64,000 nucleotides of DNA from Caulobacter sp. 17J80-11. Its GTDB lineage: Bacteria > Pseudomonadota > Alphaproteobacteria > Caulobacterales > Caulobacteraceae. The notes under the pieces were generated by a model. That model searched no databases. It saw only the letters and a program-made list of their open reading frames with translations, and was not told the origin of the DNA. Below are positions 7,831 to 16,076 of this stretch, piece by piece. Position numbers and translations under genes: made by a program. Numbering within the stretch: position 1 is the first letter of the stretch; each line of letters opens with the position of its first letter. Location of the stretch: positions 220,521 through 284,520 of the forward strand of contig NZ_JACSJI010000003.1 in assembly GCF_014349105.1 (NCBI RefSeq), written 5' to 3'.

Positions 7831-9276
7831 TCAGTCCGCCGCGGTGCGACGGCCTTGGCCGCCGCCGCCGCCGCCGCCGCCGCCTTGGCCGAAGCGCCGG
7901 CGCTTGGGACGGTAGCTGCCGCCGCGCTTGGGCGCGCGTTGGCCTTCGGGACGCCCGCCTTCCGGCTTGGCCGCGCCGAACTCGCCGGCCATCGGGTCGT
8001 ACTTGGCCCGCGGGGCGCCCTCGGCGTGGTGGGTGCGGTCGCGCTTGGGACGGCCGTGGCCGCGCGGTTGCTCGACCGGCTCCGGCGTCTTGGCCTTGCG
8101 GCCCGGGTTGGCGGCCAGGATGGCCGCGTCCAGGGCGCCCAGCGCGCGGTCGTTGCGACGATCCCACGAAGGGATGGTCTGGCGGGTGACGCGCTGGATG
8201 TCCTTCAGCAGCTTGCGCTCGTCGTCGGCCACCAGGCTGACCGCCACGCCCGAGGCGCCGGCGCGCGCCGTGCGGCCGATGCGGTGGACGTAGGCTTCCG
8301 GCACGTAGGGCAGCTCGAAGTTGACCACGTGGGTGACGCCGTCGACGTCGATGCCGCGGGCGGCGATGTCGGTCGCCACCAGGGCGCGGACGCGGCCGTC
8401 CTTGAACGCCTGCAGGGCCCGCTCGCGCTGGCTCTGGCTCTTGTTGCCGTGGATGGCCGCCGCCTCCACGCCGCCGGCCTCGAGATAGGCGGCGACCTTG
8501 TCCGCGCCGTGCTTGGTCTTGGTGAAGACCAGGGTGCGGGTGAACTTCGGATCCGAGAACAGCTCCGACAGCAGGGCGCGCTTGCGCACCTGCTCGACGA
8601 ACAGCACCTGTTGCTCGACCTTCTCGGCGGTGGTGGCGGCCGGCTTCACCTCGACCTTGGCCGGGTCCTTCAGGAGTTCGGCGGCCAGCTTGCCGATCTC
8701 GCCCGGCATGGTGGCCGAGAAGAACAGGTTCTGGCGGTTCTTCGACAGCTTCGAGACCACCTGGCGGATCGGCTTCACGAAGCCGAGGTCCAGCATCTGG
8801 TCGGCTTCGTCGAGCACGAAGATCTCGGTGGCCGACACGTCGATGGTCTTTTGCGACATGTGGTCGAGCAGGCGGCCCGGGGTGGCCACCAGCACGTCCA
8901 CGCCGCGGCTCATGGCGCGCTCCTGCGGGCCGTACTTCACGCCGCCGAACACCACCGCGACGCTCATGCCGAGGTTGCGGCCGTAGGACTTGAAGCTCTC
9001 GGCGATCTGGCTGGCCAGTTCGCGGGTCGGCGACAGGATCAGCGCCCGGCAGGTGCGCGGCAGCGGCGCCTTACGGTCCGCCGCCAGCCGGTGCAGCATC
9101 GGCAGGGCGAAGGCCGCGGTCTTGCCGGTGCCGGTCTGGGCGATGCCCAGCAGGTCGCGGCCGGAGGCCACCAGCGGGATGGCCTGGGTCTGGATCGGGG
9201 TCGGGGTCTCGTAGCCTTCCTGGGCCAGGGCCTGGAGGATCGGCTTGGACAGGCCGAGGTCTTGGAACGTTTTCAA
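7831..9276 (-). CDS. DEAD-box RNA helicase (RhlE-like)
   Basis: About 481 residues if translation starts at the TTG at 9276 (MKTFQDLGLSKPIL), which matches how related helicases begin; a TTG at 9339 would add 21 residues of low-complexity sequence, so the start is uncertain. Motifs in order: Q motif YETPTPIQTQAIP, Walker A AQTGTGKT, PTRELA, DEAD, SAT, and ARGIDVDGVTHVVNF then HRIGRTARAG. The C-terminal tail is basic and ends in a run of Gly encoded by a (GCC)n tract. Role: ATP-dependent RNA unwinding in ribosome assembly, RNA decay or cold response. The gene is divergent from the M28 peptidase. Confidence 0.93.
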   Translation of the reverse strand: MKTFQDLGLSKPILQALAQEGYETPTPIQTQAIPLVASGRDLLGIAQTGTGKTAAFALPMLHRLAADRKAPLPRTCRALILSPTRELASQIAESFKSYGRNLGMSVAVVFGGVKYGPQERAMSRGVDVLVATPGRLLDHMSQKTIDVSATEIFVLDEADQMLDLGFVKPIRQVVSKLSKNRQNLFFSATMPGEIGKLAAELLKDPAKVEVKPAATTAEKVEQQVLFVEQVRKRALLSELFSDPKFTRTLVFTKTKHGADKVAAYLEAGGVEAAAIHGNKSQSQRERALQAFKDGRVRALVATDIAARGIDVDGVTHVVNFELPYVPEAYVHRIGRTARAGASGVAVSLVADDERKLLKDIQRVTRQTIPSWDRRNDRALGALDAAILAANPGRKAKTPEPVEQPRGHGRPKRDRTHHAEGAPRAKYDPMAGEFGAAKPEGGRPEGQRAPKRGGSYRPKRRRFGQGGGGGGGGGQGRRTAAD

Positions 9277-9613
9277 ATCAATGTCTTTCGCATCGCCGAA
9301 CGCGCACGCAGGCGCGCCGGCGTCCCCGCTGGCTCGCAATCTGCGGGCGTCGGGGCGTTTCGGGGCGACGCCCCGCGTGCATGGGCGATCGAAGCTATGG
9401 GACGAATACGGGGCTCGACAGGCAAGTCGACGATACGTCGTCGACCCTCACGCGGCTGGAGCACCGAAGGCTCGCAAAATGCGATGGACGGCCAAATGGA
9501 CCCTGCAGCTCGAAAAGTCAAGGAAAGCGCCGCCTGCGCGCTCTCGGACGCTTGCGGCGCAGGCTGAAGGGCATAGGTTGCCGTCCACCAGATTCCTAAG
9601 GGGGAGGGCCCAG
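9277..9613. other. divergent intergenic region, helicase / M28 peptidase
   Basis: About 337 bases with no convincing gene; the open frames here look like shadow. It must hold the promoters for both flanking genes and probably a long helicase leader, as is common for cold-regulated DEAD-box genes. It contains a perfect 8-bp palindrome, GTCGACGA-tacg-TCGTCGAC (9426-9445), the only operator-like site I see. Confidence 0.5.
9426..9445. promoter_or_regulatory. palindrome GTCGACGA-N4-TCGTCGAC, possible operator
   Basis: Perfect 8-bp inverted repeat with a 4-base spacer in the divergent promoter region. Spacing and size fit a dimeric regulator site. High-GC DNA makes such repeats by chance fairly often, so this is only a candidate. 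Confidence 0.3.
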
Positions 9614-11089
9614 GTGTCCGCTTTCGTTTCCCGTCTCGCCCTGGCGCTCGCCGCCGGCGCCGTGCTCGCCGTTCCGGTCGCCGAGGCCAAGCCGAAGAAG
9701 ACCGCGCCGGCCGCGGCCGCCGCCCCGGCGCCGCTGCCCTACGTCGAGACCGCCAGCCAGCTGCGCGACAAGGCCATGCAGGGCTCGATCGCCTATTCGC
9801 TGGTCGAGGAGATCACCACCCGCTTCGGCCCGCGCCCGGCCGGCGGCCCGGCCGAGCGTTCGGCGGCCGAGTGGGGCGCCCAGGAGCTGAAGAAGCTGGG
9901 CTTCACCAACGTCGAGATCCAGGACTTCCCGCTGCACACCTGGGTGCGCGGGGCCGAGCACGGCGAGATCGTCGCGCCCTTCCCGCAGCCGCTGGTGATC
10001 ACCGCGCTCGGCGGCTCGCCGGCCACCCCGGCCGGCGGCATCGAGGCCGAGGCCGTGCTGTTCGACACCTACCAGGCCCTGCTCGACGCGCCGAAGGGCT
10101 CGCTCACCGGCAAGATCGCGGTGGTGCTGCAGCCGATGGCGCGGGTGACCGACGGCGCCGGCTACGGCCCCATCTCCAACATCCGCTCCAACGGCCCGGA
10201 AGCCGCCCGTGAGCGCGGCGCGATCGCCTTCGTGCTGCGCTCGGCCGGCACCGAGGACCACCGCTTCCCGCACACCGGCTCGACCAAGCGGGTCGAGGGC
10301 GGCATTCCGGCCTTCGCCGTGTCGCCCCCGGACGCCGAGCAGCTCGCCCGCGTCGCCGCCCGCGGCGGCCCGGTGAAGCTGCGCCTCTACTCCGAAGCCA
10401 GCTCCCCGGCCCAGATCGGCCGCTCGCAGAACGTCGTGGCCGAAATCCGCGGCCGCGAACGTCCGGACGAGGTGATCGTCATCGGCGGCCACCTGGACAG
10501 CTGGGACAAGGGCACCGGCGCGATCGACGACGCCTCGGGCGTGGCCATCACCACCGCCGCCGCCAAGCTGATCGCCGAGCTGCCGCAGGCGCCCAAGCGC
10601 ACCATCCGCGTGGTATGGTTCGGCTCCGAGGAACTGAGCCAGCCGTTCCCGCTGCCGGGCCTGTCGGGCGGCAACGCCTACGCCAACATGCACAAGGACA
10701 GCCTGGGTAAGCACGTCGCCGCCAGCGAGAGCGATTTCGGCGCTGACGTCATCTACAGCTTCGGCCTGCCGGCCGGCGCCCCGGCCGACTTCGCCAAGAC
10801 CGCGGCCCAGGTGCTGGCTCCGATCAAGGTGATCCCGAGCAACGAGCCGGGCGAGGGCGGCGGCCCCGACATCGGCCCGATGGCGAAACTGGGCGTGCCG
10901 GCCTTCCGTCTCAACCAGGACGGGTCTGACTATTTCGACGTACACCATACGCCCGACGACGTAATCGACCGGGTCGATCCTAAGTCTCTGGACCAGAACG
11001 TCGCCGCGTGGGCCGCCCTGTTGTGGCTCATCGCCGACAGCGACGTGGACTTCCGCAATGCGGCGCCAGCCCCGGCGGCTGGGCACTAG
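9614..11089 (+). CDS. secreted M28 family metallopeptidase with PA insert
   Basis: 491 residues from the GTG at 9614, preceded by GGGGGAGGG and followed by a clear signal peptide (LALALAAGAVLAVPVAEA); the longer open frame upstream is not needed. The protease-associated domain lies roughly at residues 130-260. The M28 zinc site is intact: VIGGHLDSWD, then GAIDDASGVAIT, WFGSEE (catalytic and metal Glu), ESDFG, and the last His in FDVHHTPDD. It resembles carboxypeptidase Q-type aminopeptidases that act on dipeptides and peptides in the periplasm or outside. A terminator follows. Confidence 0.92.
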   Translation: MSAFVSRLALALAAGAVLAVPVAEAKPKKTAPAAAAAPAPLPYVETASQLRDKAMQGSIAYSLVEEITTRFGPRPAGGPAERSAAEWGAQELKKLGFTNVEIQDFPLHTWVRGAEHGEIVAPFPQPLVITALGGSPATPAGGIEAEAVLFDTYQALLDAPKGSLTGKIAVVLQPMARVTDGAGYGPISNIRSNGPEAARERGAIAFVLRSAGTEDHRFPHTGSTKRVEGGIPAFAVSPPDAEQLARVAARGGPVKLRLYSEASSPAQIGRSQNVVAEIRGRERPDEVIVIGGHLDSWDKGTGAIDDASGVAITTAAAKLIAELPQAPKRTIRVVWFGSEELSQPFPLPGLSGGNAYANMHKDSLGKHVAASESDFGADVIYSFGLPAGAPADFAKTAAQVLAPIKVIPSNEPGEGGGPDIGPMAKLGVPAFRLNQDGSDYFDVHHTPDDVIDRVDPKSLDQNVAAWAALLWLIADSDVDFRNAAPAPAAGH

Positions 11090-11157
11090 AAATCGCAGGT
11101 AATCGCGGAACGCTCCGAGCCGTCGGGCGTTCTGAGGGCGCTGTGCATAAACTCTCC

Positions 11158-11196
11158 GAGGCTCCGGCGCCCTAAGCGTATCGGGCCTCTTTTTTT
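11158..11196 (+). terminator. rho-independent terminator after M28 peptidase
   Basis: GAGGC-t-CCG pairs with CGG-GCCTC around a 14-base loop, followed directly by seven T. It lies 69 bases after the peptidase stop and upstream of the tRNA-Leu gene. Confidence 0.75.
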
Positions 11197-11258
11197 GCCC
11201 GGGCTTCAGCCGTCGCCCCGCTTCCGCCGGGCGGGCCGTCCTGCTAGCGTCCGCGCCG

Positions 11259-11288
11259 CACGGCTCCGGTGTGATCACCGGAGCCGTG
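11259..11288 (+). promoter_or_regulatory. perfect hairpin in the tRNA-Leu leader
   Basis: CACGGCTCCGGTG-tgat-CACCGGAGCCGTG is a perfect 13-bp stem with a 4-base loop, ending 7 bases before the tRNA 5' end. It has no T tract, so it is not an obvious terminator. It may be a processing signal in the tRNA precursor or a DNA-level operator. Confidence 0.5.
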
Positions 11289-11295
11289 GGCCTCA

Positions 11296-11381
11296 GCGGA
11301 CGTGGCGAAATGGTAGACGCAGCGGACTTAAAATCCGCTTCGCGTAAGCGAGTGTCGGTTCGAGTCCGACCGTCCGCACCA
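11296..11381 (+). tRNA. tRNA-Leu (anticodon TAA)
   Basis: 86 bases including encoded CCA. The 7-bp acceptor stem GCGGACG/CGTCCGC closes perfectly, the anticodon stem GCGGA/TCCGC frames the loop CTTAAAA with anticodon TAA at 11329-11331, there is a class II variable arm (CTTCGCGTAAGCGAG), and the T-loop GTTCGAGTC. It reads UUA, a codon that is very rare in this GC-rich window. The NRPS operon on the other strand ends 15 bases past its 3' end. Confidence 0.97.
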
Positions 11382-11396
11382 CCTGAGAACTGAGCG

Positions 11397-14300
11397 CTAT
11401 TTCGCCCGCCGCGCGGCGCGTAGCGCCTCGTCCATGGCCGCGGCCAGCACCTCGACCTGGGGCGACTTGAGCATGGAGCCGTGGTCGCCGGGCAGGTCCA
11501 GCGCGGAGTAGGGGCCGCGCACCAGCGGCGCCCAGGCCCGCCCGGGATCCTCGACGTCGGGCCGCTCCTCCGGAATGAACAAGGCGACGGCGCCATCGTA
11601 GGCTTGCGGTTCGTAGCGCAGGCAGGCCTTGCCGATGGTGGCGCCGAAGCGCGACTGCTGGCCGACCTCGGCGGGATCCAGCGCCTCCTCCAGGCGGCCG
11701 ACCGCGCCGTCCAGCCGGTCGCGCAGATAGGCCCAGCGCTCGGCGCCGCGCCGGCGCGCGATCTGGCCGGCGTGCAGGCGCAGCTTGCTGGCGGCCATGG
11801 CCATGCGGCTCACGGCGCGCCGCTCGCCCGGATGCGGCGGGTCCAGCATCAGTACCAGCCCGACCTCCTGGCCCTGCGCCTTCAACTGGCGGGCGGTCTC
11901 GTAGGCCAGCACGCCCCAGGCGCACCAGCCACCGACGAAGTAGGGGCCCTGTGGCTGGATCGCGCGCATGGCCTGGATCATCTGCGGGGCCAGGTCGGCC
12001 AGGCTGAAGTCGTCAGGCAGCGGCACGGCGGTGTCGCGGCGCAGGCCCAGGAAGGGCTGGTCTTTACCCAGCGCGTTGGCCAGCGGCCAGAACAGCGCCC
12101 CCCCGTTCAGCCAGAACAGCGGCGGGCGCGTTCCGCCGGGCTGAATGTCGTTCACCCGCGGCCGCGCCGGCGCTCCGGCGGCGGCCAACAGGCCCGCCAT
12201 GCGGCGCACGTCGGGCGCGCGGAACACGTCGGACAGGCTCAGCCGCTTGCCGAACGCGACCTCGATGCGGCGCAGCAGCTTGGCCGCCAGGATCGAGTGG
12301 CCGCCCAGCGCGAAGAAGCTGTCCAGCGCGCCGACCCGGGGCACGCCCAGCACCTCGGCCCAGATCGCCGCCAGCTTGCGTTCCACGGCGCCCTTGGGGG
12401 CGATGAAGTCCGCGGCCGGCGCGGCGGTCGGCTCGGGCTCGCACAGCGCCTGCCGGTCGACCTTGCCGCTGCTGGTCGTCGGCAGGGCCGGCAGCACCAC
12501 GACGCGGGCCGGGACCATGTAGTCGGGCAGGGCTTCGGCCAGCCGCCGGCGCAGTTCGGCGGGGTCGGGCGTGGCGGCGCCGGGGCGGCCGGACACGAAG
12601 GCGGTGAGGCTCAGCGCGCCGCTGACGTCGGGAGAGGCCTTGATCGCGGCGGCGCCGACCTCGGGGCAGGCGGCCACCGCCGCTTCGACCTCGCCGAGCT
12701 CGATGCGGAAGCCGCGCACCTTCACCTGGTCGTCGCGGCGGCCCAGGCACTCGATGGTCCCGTCGGCGCGCCAGCGGGCGATGTCGCCGGTGCGGTAGAG
12801 CGTGCCGCCGGGCGCGACCGCGCGGGTGACGAACCGCTCGGCCGTGAGGTCCTCGCGATTGCGGTAGCGCAGGCCGACGCCGGCGCCGGCGATATAGAGC
12901 TCGCCCGGCACGCCGACCGGCGCCGGCGCGCCGCCCGCGTCGAGCACGAACAGCCGCGCGTTGGCGATCGGCCGGCCGATGGGCACGGGGCCGGCCTCGC
13001 CCGCCGTGACCCGCTGGATGGCCGAATAGACCGTCGCCTCGGTCGGACCGTACATGTTCCACAGCTCGGCGCAGCGGGGCAGCAGCAGCTCGGCCAACTC
13101 GCGCGTCAGGGCCTCGCCGCCGCAGAAGATCCGCAGGCGCGCGCCGCCGGCCCAGCCTTCGTCCAGCAGGGAGCGCCAGGTGGTGGGCGTGGCCGCCACG
13201 GTGGTCACGCCGGTGGCCTGGATCAGGGTCGCCAGGCGGGCCGGATCGGCGGCGGTGTCGCGCGTGGCCAGGATGGTGCGCCCGCCCGTGACCAGCGGCA
13301 GGAACAGCTCGGCCACCGAGGCGTCGAAGGTCAGGGGCGCCAGCGCCAGCATGGTGTCGGCCGGCCCGAAGCCCGGCGTCTCCTGCAGGGCGCGGGTCAG
13401 GTTGACCACCGCCCGGTGCGGGATCTCGACTCCCTTGGGCTTGCCGGTCGAGCCCGAGGTGAACAGCACGTAGGCGACGTCCTCCGGCCCGACATCGGCG
13501 CCAGGCCGGCCCAGAGCCGGCAGGGCGGCTCGCGCGTCACAGAGCACGGTGCGCACGGCCTTCGGGAGGTTGTCGGCCAGACTGCGCTGGGTCAGGGCGA
13601 GCGCGGCGCCGGCCTCCTCCGTCAGCAAGGCCAGGCGGGCCGGCGGCAGGGCGGGATCGAGCGGCAGGTAGGCGGCGCCCGTCTTCATCACCGCCAGTAG
13701 GCCGGCGACCTGGTCGAACGAGCGCTCCAGGCACACGGCGACGAGCTGCCCGCGCTTCGCGCCCGCCGCGGCCAGCCGAGCCGCGAGACGCTCGGCCCGG
13801 GCGTCCAGCTGGGCGTAGGTCCAGGTCGCGCCGTCCTCGAATTCCACGGCGACGGCGTCGGGCGTCCGCAGCGCCTGCGCCTCGATCGCGCCGTGTACGG
13901 TGGTCTGCGGGCAGGGGCGGGCGGTGTCGTTCCAGTCGACCAGCAGCCGCCGGATCTCCTCGTCCGGCGCAACGGGCAGGTCGCCCAGCGTCCGGTCGGG
14001 GCTGGCGACGGCCGCTTCCAACAGGGTGGTCCAGCCGTCGATCATGCGCCGCACGGTGGCCGTCTCGAACAGGTCCGCGCTGTAGACGAACCGGCCGATC
14101 ACAGTCTCCGGGCGCTCCTCCACCTCAAGGAACAGGTCGAACTTCGACACCCCGGTGTCGACCTCCATCTGGGTCAGGTCCCAGCCGTCGATGCTGGGCG
14201 CCTGGGGCTGCATGGAGAACATCACCTGGAACAGGGGATGGCGGCCGGGATCGCGCTGCGGCGCCAGCTCGCGCACCACCCGGTCGAACGGCGCTTCGGC

Positions 14301-15380
14301 CGCGGCCATGGCGGCCAGCGCCGTCTCGCGCACCTCGCCAAGATAGTCCCGGAACGAACGCTCTCGCTGCGGGCGGGTGCGCAGCACCACGCTGTTCAGG
14401 AAGTAGCCCATCAGCCGCTGCAGCTCGGGGCGCGTGCGGGTGTCGACGACGCTGCCCACGGCCAGGTCGTCCTGGCCGGTGTAGCGGTGCAGGAGGACCT
14501 TGAAGGCGGCCAGCAGGGTCGCGTAGGCGGTGACGTTCTCGCGCCGGCAGAACTCGCGCAAGGCCGCGGTGAACTCCGGCGACAGGCTGAAGGTCTCGGA
14601 CCCGCCCGCATGGGTGGTCGCGGCGGGGCGCGGCCGGTCGCCGACCAGCTCCAGCGCCGGCAGTCCCGCCAGCCGTTCGCGCCAGTAGGACAGCTGCATT
14701 TCCAGGGCGGCGCCTTCCAGCCGCTCGGCCCGCCAGTGCGCGTAGTCCCCGTACTGCAGGGGCAGCGCCGGCAGGTCCGGCTGGCGGCCGGCGGCCAGCG
14801 CCTCGTAGATGGCCGCGAATTCGGGCAGCAGCACCCGGTTCAGGGTCACGCCGTCGAACACCAGATGGTGCAGCGGCAGGAACAGCCGGTGGTCGTCGAC
14901 CGCCAGCCTGACCAGCCGCGGATGCATCAGCGGCGCCCGGCTCGGGTCGATCGGACGGCGCGCGTCCTCAGTCGCCAGCCGCACGGCCTCGGCCTCGCGC
15001 TGGTTCTCGGGCAGGTGCGTCAGGTCGGTGATCGGCAGCTCGACGCGCAGCTGCGGGTGCACGACCTGCACCACTTCGCCGTCGGTGGCGACGAAGGCGG
15101 TGCGCCAGATCTCGTGGCGGCGGATCAGTTCGTTGAAGGCGGCTTCGAACACCGCGTGGTCGAACAGTCCGCGGCGATGGATGGTGATCGGCTCGTTGTA
15201 GAGCGGCAGGTGCGGGGCCATCGACCCGTGCAGCCAGACGTGGGTCTGCTCGGGCGTCAGCGGGACAGGTTCGTCGGCCGGCCGGGCCGGCAGGACGTCG
15301 GCCGTCCGCGCGCCCTCGCCGCGCCGAAGCTTCTCCAGAAGGAGGCGCTTGCCCGCCGAAAGCGCGATCGACTCCGTCAT
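11397..15380 (-). CDS. nonribosomal peptide synthetase, C-A-T-TE
   Basis: 1327 residues; last gene of a four-gene operon. Condensation domain about 38-465 with intact HHLVFDG (171-177). Adenylation domain about 495-980: core A3 FTSGSTGKPKG, MYGPTEATV, LYRTGD and the catalytic Lys973 in SSGKVDRQ. Carrier domain with LGGHS, Ser1029 for phosphopantetheine. Thioesterase domain about 1085-1327; its nucleophile elbow is GGWCAWG, so Cys1153 replaces the usual Ser, with Asp1180 and His1300 completing a plausible triad. By hand against GrsA numbering the specificity residues read D-A-A-A-F-G-M-V-Y-K, which I cannot assign to an amino acid. It would join its own residue to one delivered by the A-T partner and release the product. 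Confidence 0.93.
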   Translation of the reverse strand: MTESIALSAGKRLLLEKLRRGEGARTADVLPARPADEPVPLTPEQTHVWLHGSMAPHLPLYNEPITIHRRGLFDHAVFEAAFNELIRRHEIWRTAFVATDGEVVQVVHPQLRVELPITDLTHLPENQREAEAVRLATEDARRPIDPSRAPLMHPRLVRLAVDDHRLFLPLHHLVFDGVTLNRVLLPEFAAIYEALAAGRQPDLPALPLQYGDYAHWRAERLEGAALEMQLSYWRERLAGLPALELVGDRPRPAATTHAGGSETFSLSPEFTAALREFCRRENVTAYATLLAAFKVLLHRYTGQDDLAVGSVVDTRTRPELQRLMGYFLNSVVLRTRPQRERSFRDYLGEVRETALAAMAAAEAPFDRVVRELAPQRDPGRHPLFQVMFSMQPQAPSIDGWDLTQMEVDTGVSKFDLFLEVEERPETVIGRFVYSADLFETATVRRMIDGWTTLLEAAVASPDRTLGDLPVAPDEEIRRLLVDWNDTARPCPQTTVHGAIEAQALRTPDAVAVEFEDGATWTYAQLDARAERLAARLAAAGAKRGQLVAVCLERSFDQVAGLLAVMKTGAAYLPLDPALPPARLALLTEEAGAALALTQRSLADNLPKAVRTVLCDARAALPALGRPGADVGPEDVAYVLFTSGSTGKPKGVEIPHRAVVNLTRALQETPGFGPADTMLALAPLTFDASVAELFLPLVTGGRTILATRDTAADPARLATLIQATGVTTVAATPTTWRSLLDEGWAGGARLRIFCGGEALTRELAELLLPRCAELWNMYGPTEATVYSAIQRVTAGEAGPVPIGRPIANARLFVLDAGGAPAPVGVPGELYIAGAGVGLRYRNREDLTAERFVTRAVAPGGTLYRTGDIARWRADGTIECLGRRDDQVKVRGFRIELGEVEAAVAACPEVGAAAIKASPDVSGALSLTAFVSGRPGAATPDPAELRRRLAEALPDYMVPARVVVLPALPTTSSGKVDRQALCEPEPTAAPAADFIAPKGAVERKLAAIWAEVLGVPRVGALDSFFALGGHSILAAKLLRRIEVAFGKRLSLSDVFRAPDVRRMAGLLAAAGAPARPRVNDIQPGGTRPPLFWLNGGALFWPLANALGKDQPFLGLRRDTAVPLPDDFSLADLAPQMIQAMRAIQPQGPYFVGGWCAWGVLAYETARQLKAQGQEVGLVLMLDPPHPGERRAVSRMAMAASKLRLHAGQIARRRGAERWAYLRDRLDGAVGRLEEALDPAEVGQQSRFGATIGKACLRYEPQAYDGAVALFIPEERPDVEDPGRAWAPLVRGPYSALDLPGDHGSMLKSPQVEVLAAAMDEALRAARRAK

Positions 15381-15434
15381 GCCAGCCCCGTCGCAAGATC
15401 CCCGGCGGCACGCCGCCCAACCTCGTACGCCACG

Positions 15435-16073
15435 TCAGTCCAGCTGCAGCTGTTCGACCCGCACGGCGCAGCGTCCCTGCGCGACCACGCAGGCCTGGAA
15501 GGCCGCGGCCGGTTCGAACGGATGGGTCGTCCAGTCCTGGCCGTCGGCGTCGTCCGCGCCGTCCGCCGCCGCCTCCGCCAGGCCGACGCCGCGGGCCTTG
15601 CCCAGCGCCTCCATCAGCGTCCAGTTCTCGAAGAACCGGCGCAGGCGCCCGCCCGGCTCGAGGATGTGCAGCGCCCGCGCCTCCGCCGGCGGGAACCAGC
15701 GCTCGGCGATCTCGGCCGAGGCGTGACGCGGATCGCGCCGCTCGACGTCGCAACCGACCTCGCGACCGCGCGCGACGGCGAACAGCGCCAGGCCGTGCGA
15801 ATGGGAGAGGTTGAAGCGCACGTCGCTGCCGGGCAGCGACGGCTTGCCGAAGTCGTTATGGTCGAAGACCAAGCGCTCGGGGGCGACGTCGACGTAGCGC
15901 GACAGCAGCTCGCGCAGCAGGCCGCGCCGCAGCAGGAACCGGCGCCGGTCGCGGTCGAAGCGGAATCGCTCGGCCCGATCGTGTTCGTCGCGGCTGAGGC
16001 GGGCGGTGAAACGGTCGAGATCGCCGCGCATCGCGTCGAGGTCGACCCAGTAGGCGTGGACGGCGGCGGCCAC
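15435..16073 (-). CDS. 4'-phosphopantetheinyl transferase, Sfp type
   Basis: 212 residues. Converts apo carrier domains to holo form using CoA. The family motifs are present: FGKPSLPG, FNLSHSHGLALFAV, VGCDVERRD (Mg-binding Asp and Glu) and ENWTLMEALGKARGVGL, in which the usual KEA is MEA but the Glu and following Lys remain. It lies 3 bases after the P450 gene and 54 before the synthetase, so it most likely serves the two carrier domains encoded in the same operon. Confidence 0.92.
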   Translation of the reverse strand: MAAAVHAYWVDLDAMRGDLDRFTARLSRDEHDRAERFRFDRDRRRFLLRRGLLRELLSRYVDVAPERLVFDHNDFGKPSLPGSDVRFNLSHSHGLALFAVARGREVGCDVERRDPRHASAEIAERWFPPAEARALHILEPGGRLRRFFENWTLMEALGKARGVGLAEAAADGADDADGQDWTTHPFEPAAAFQACVVAQGRCAVRVEQLQLD

Positions 16074-16076
16074 CGG

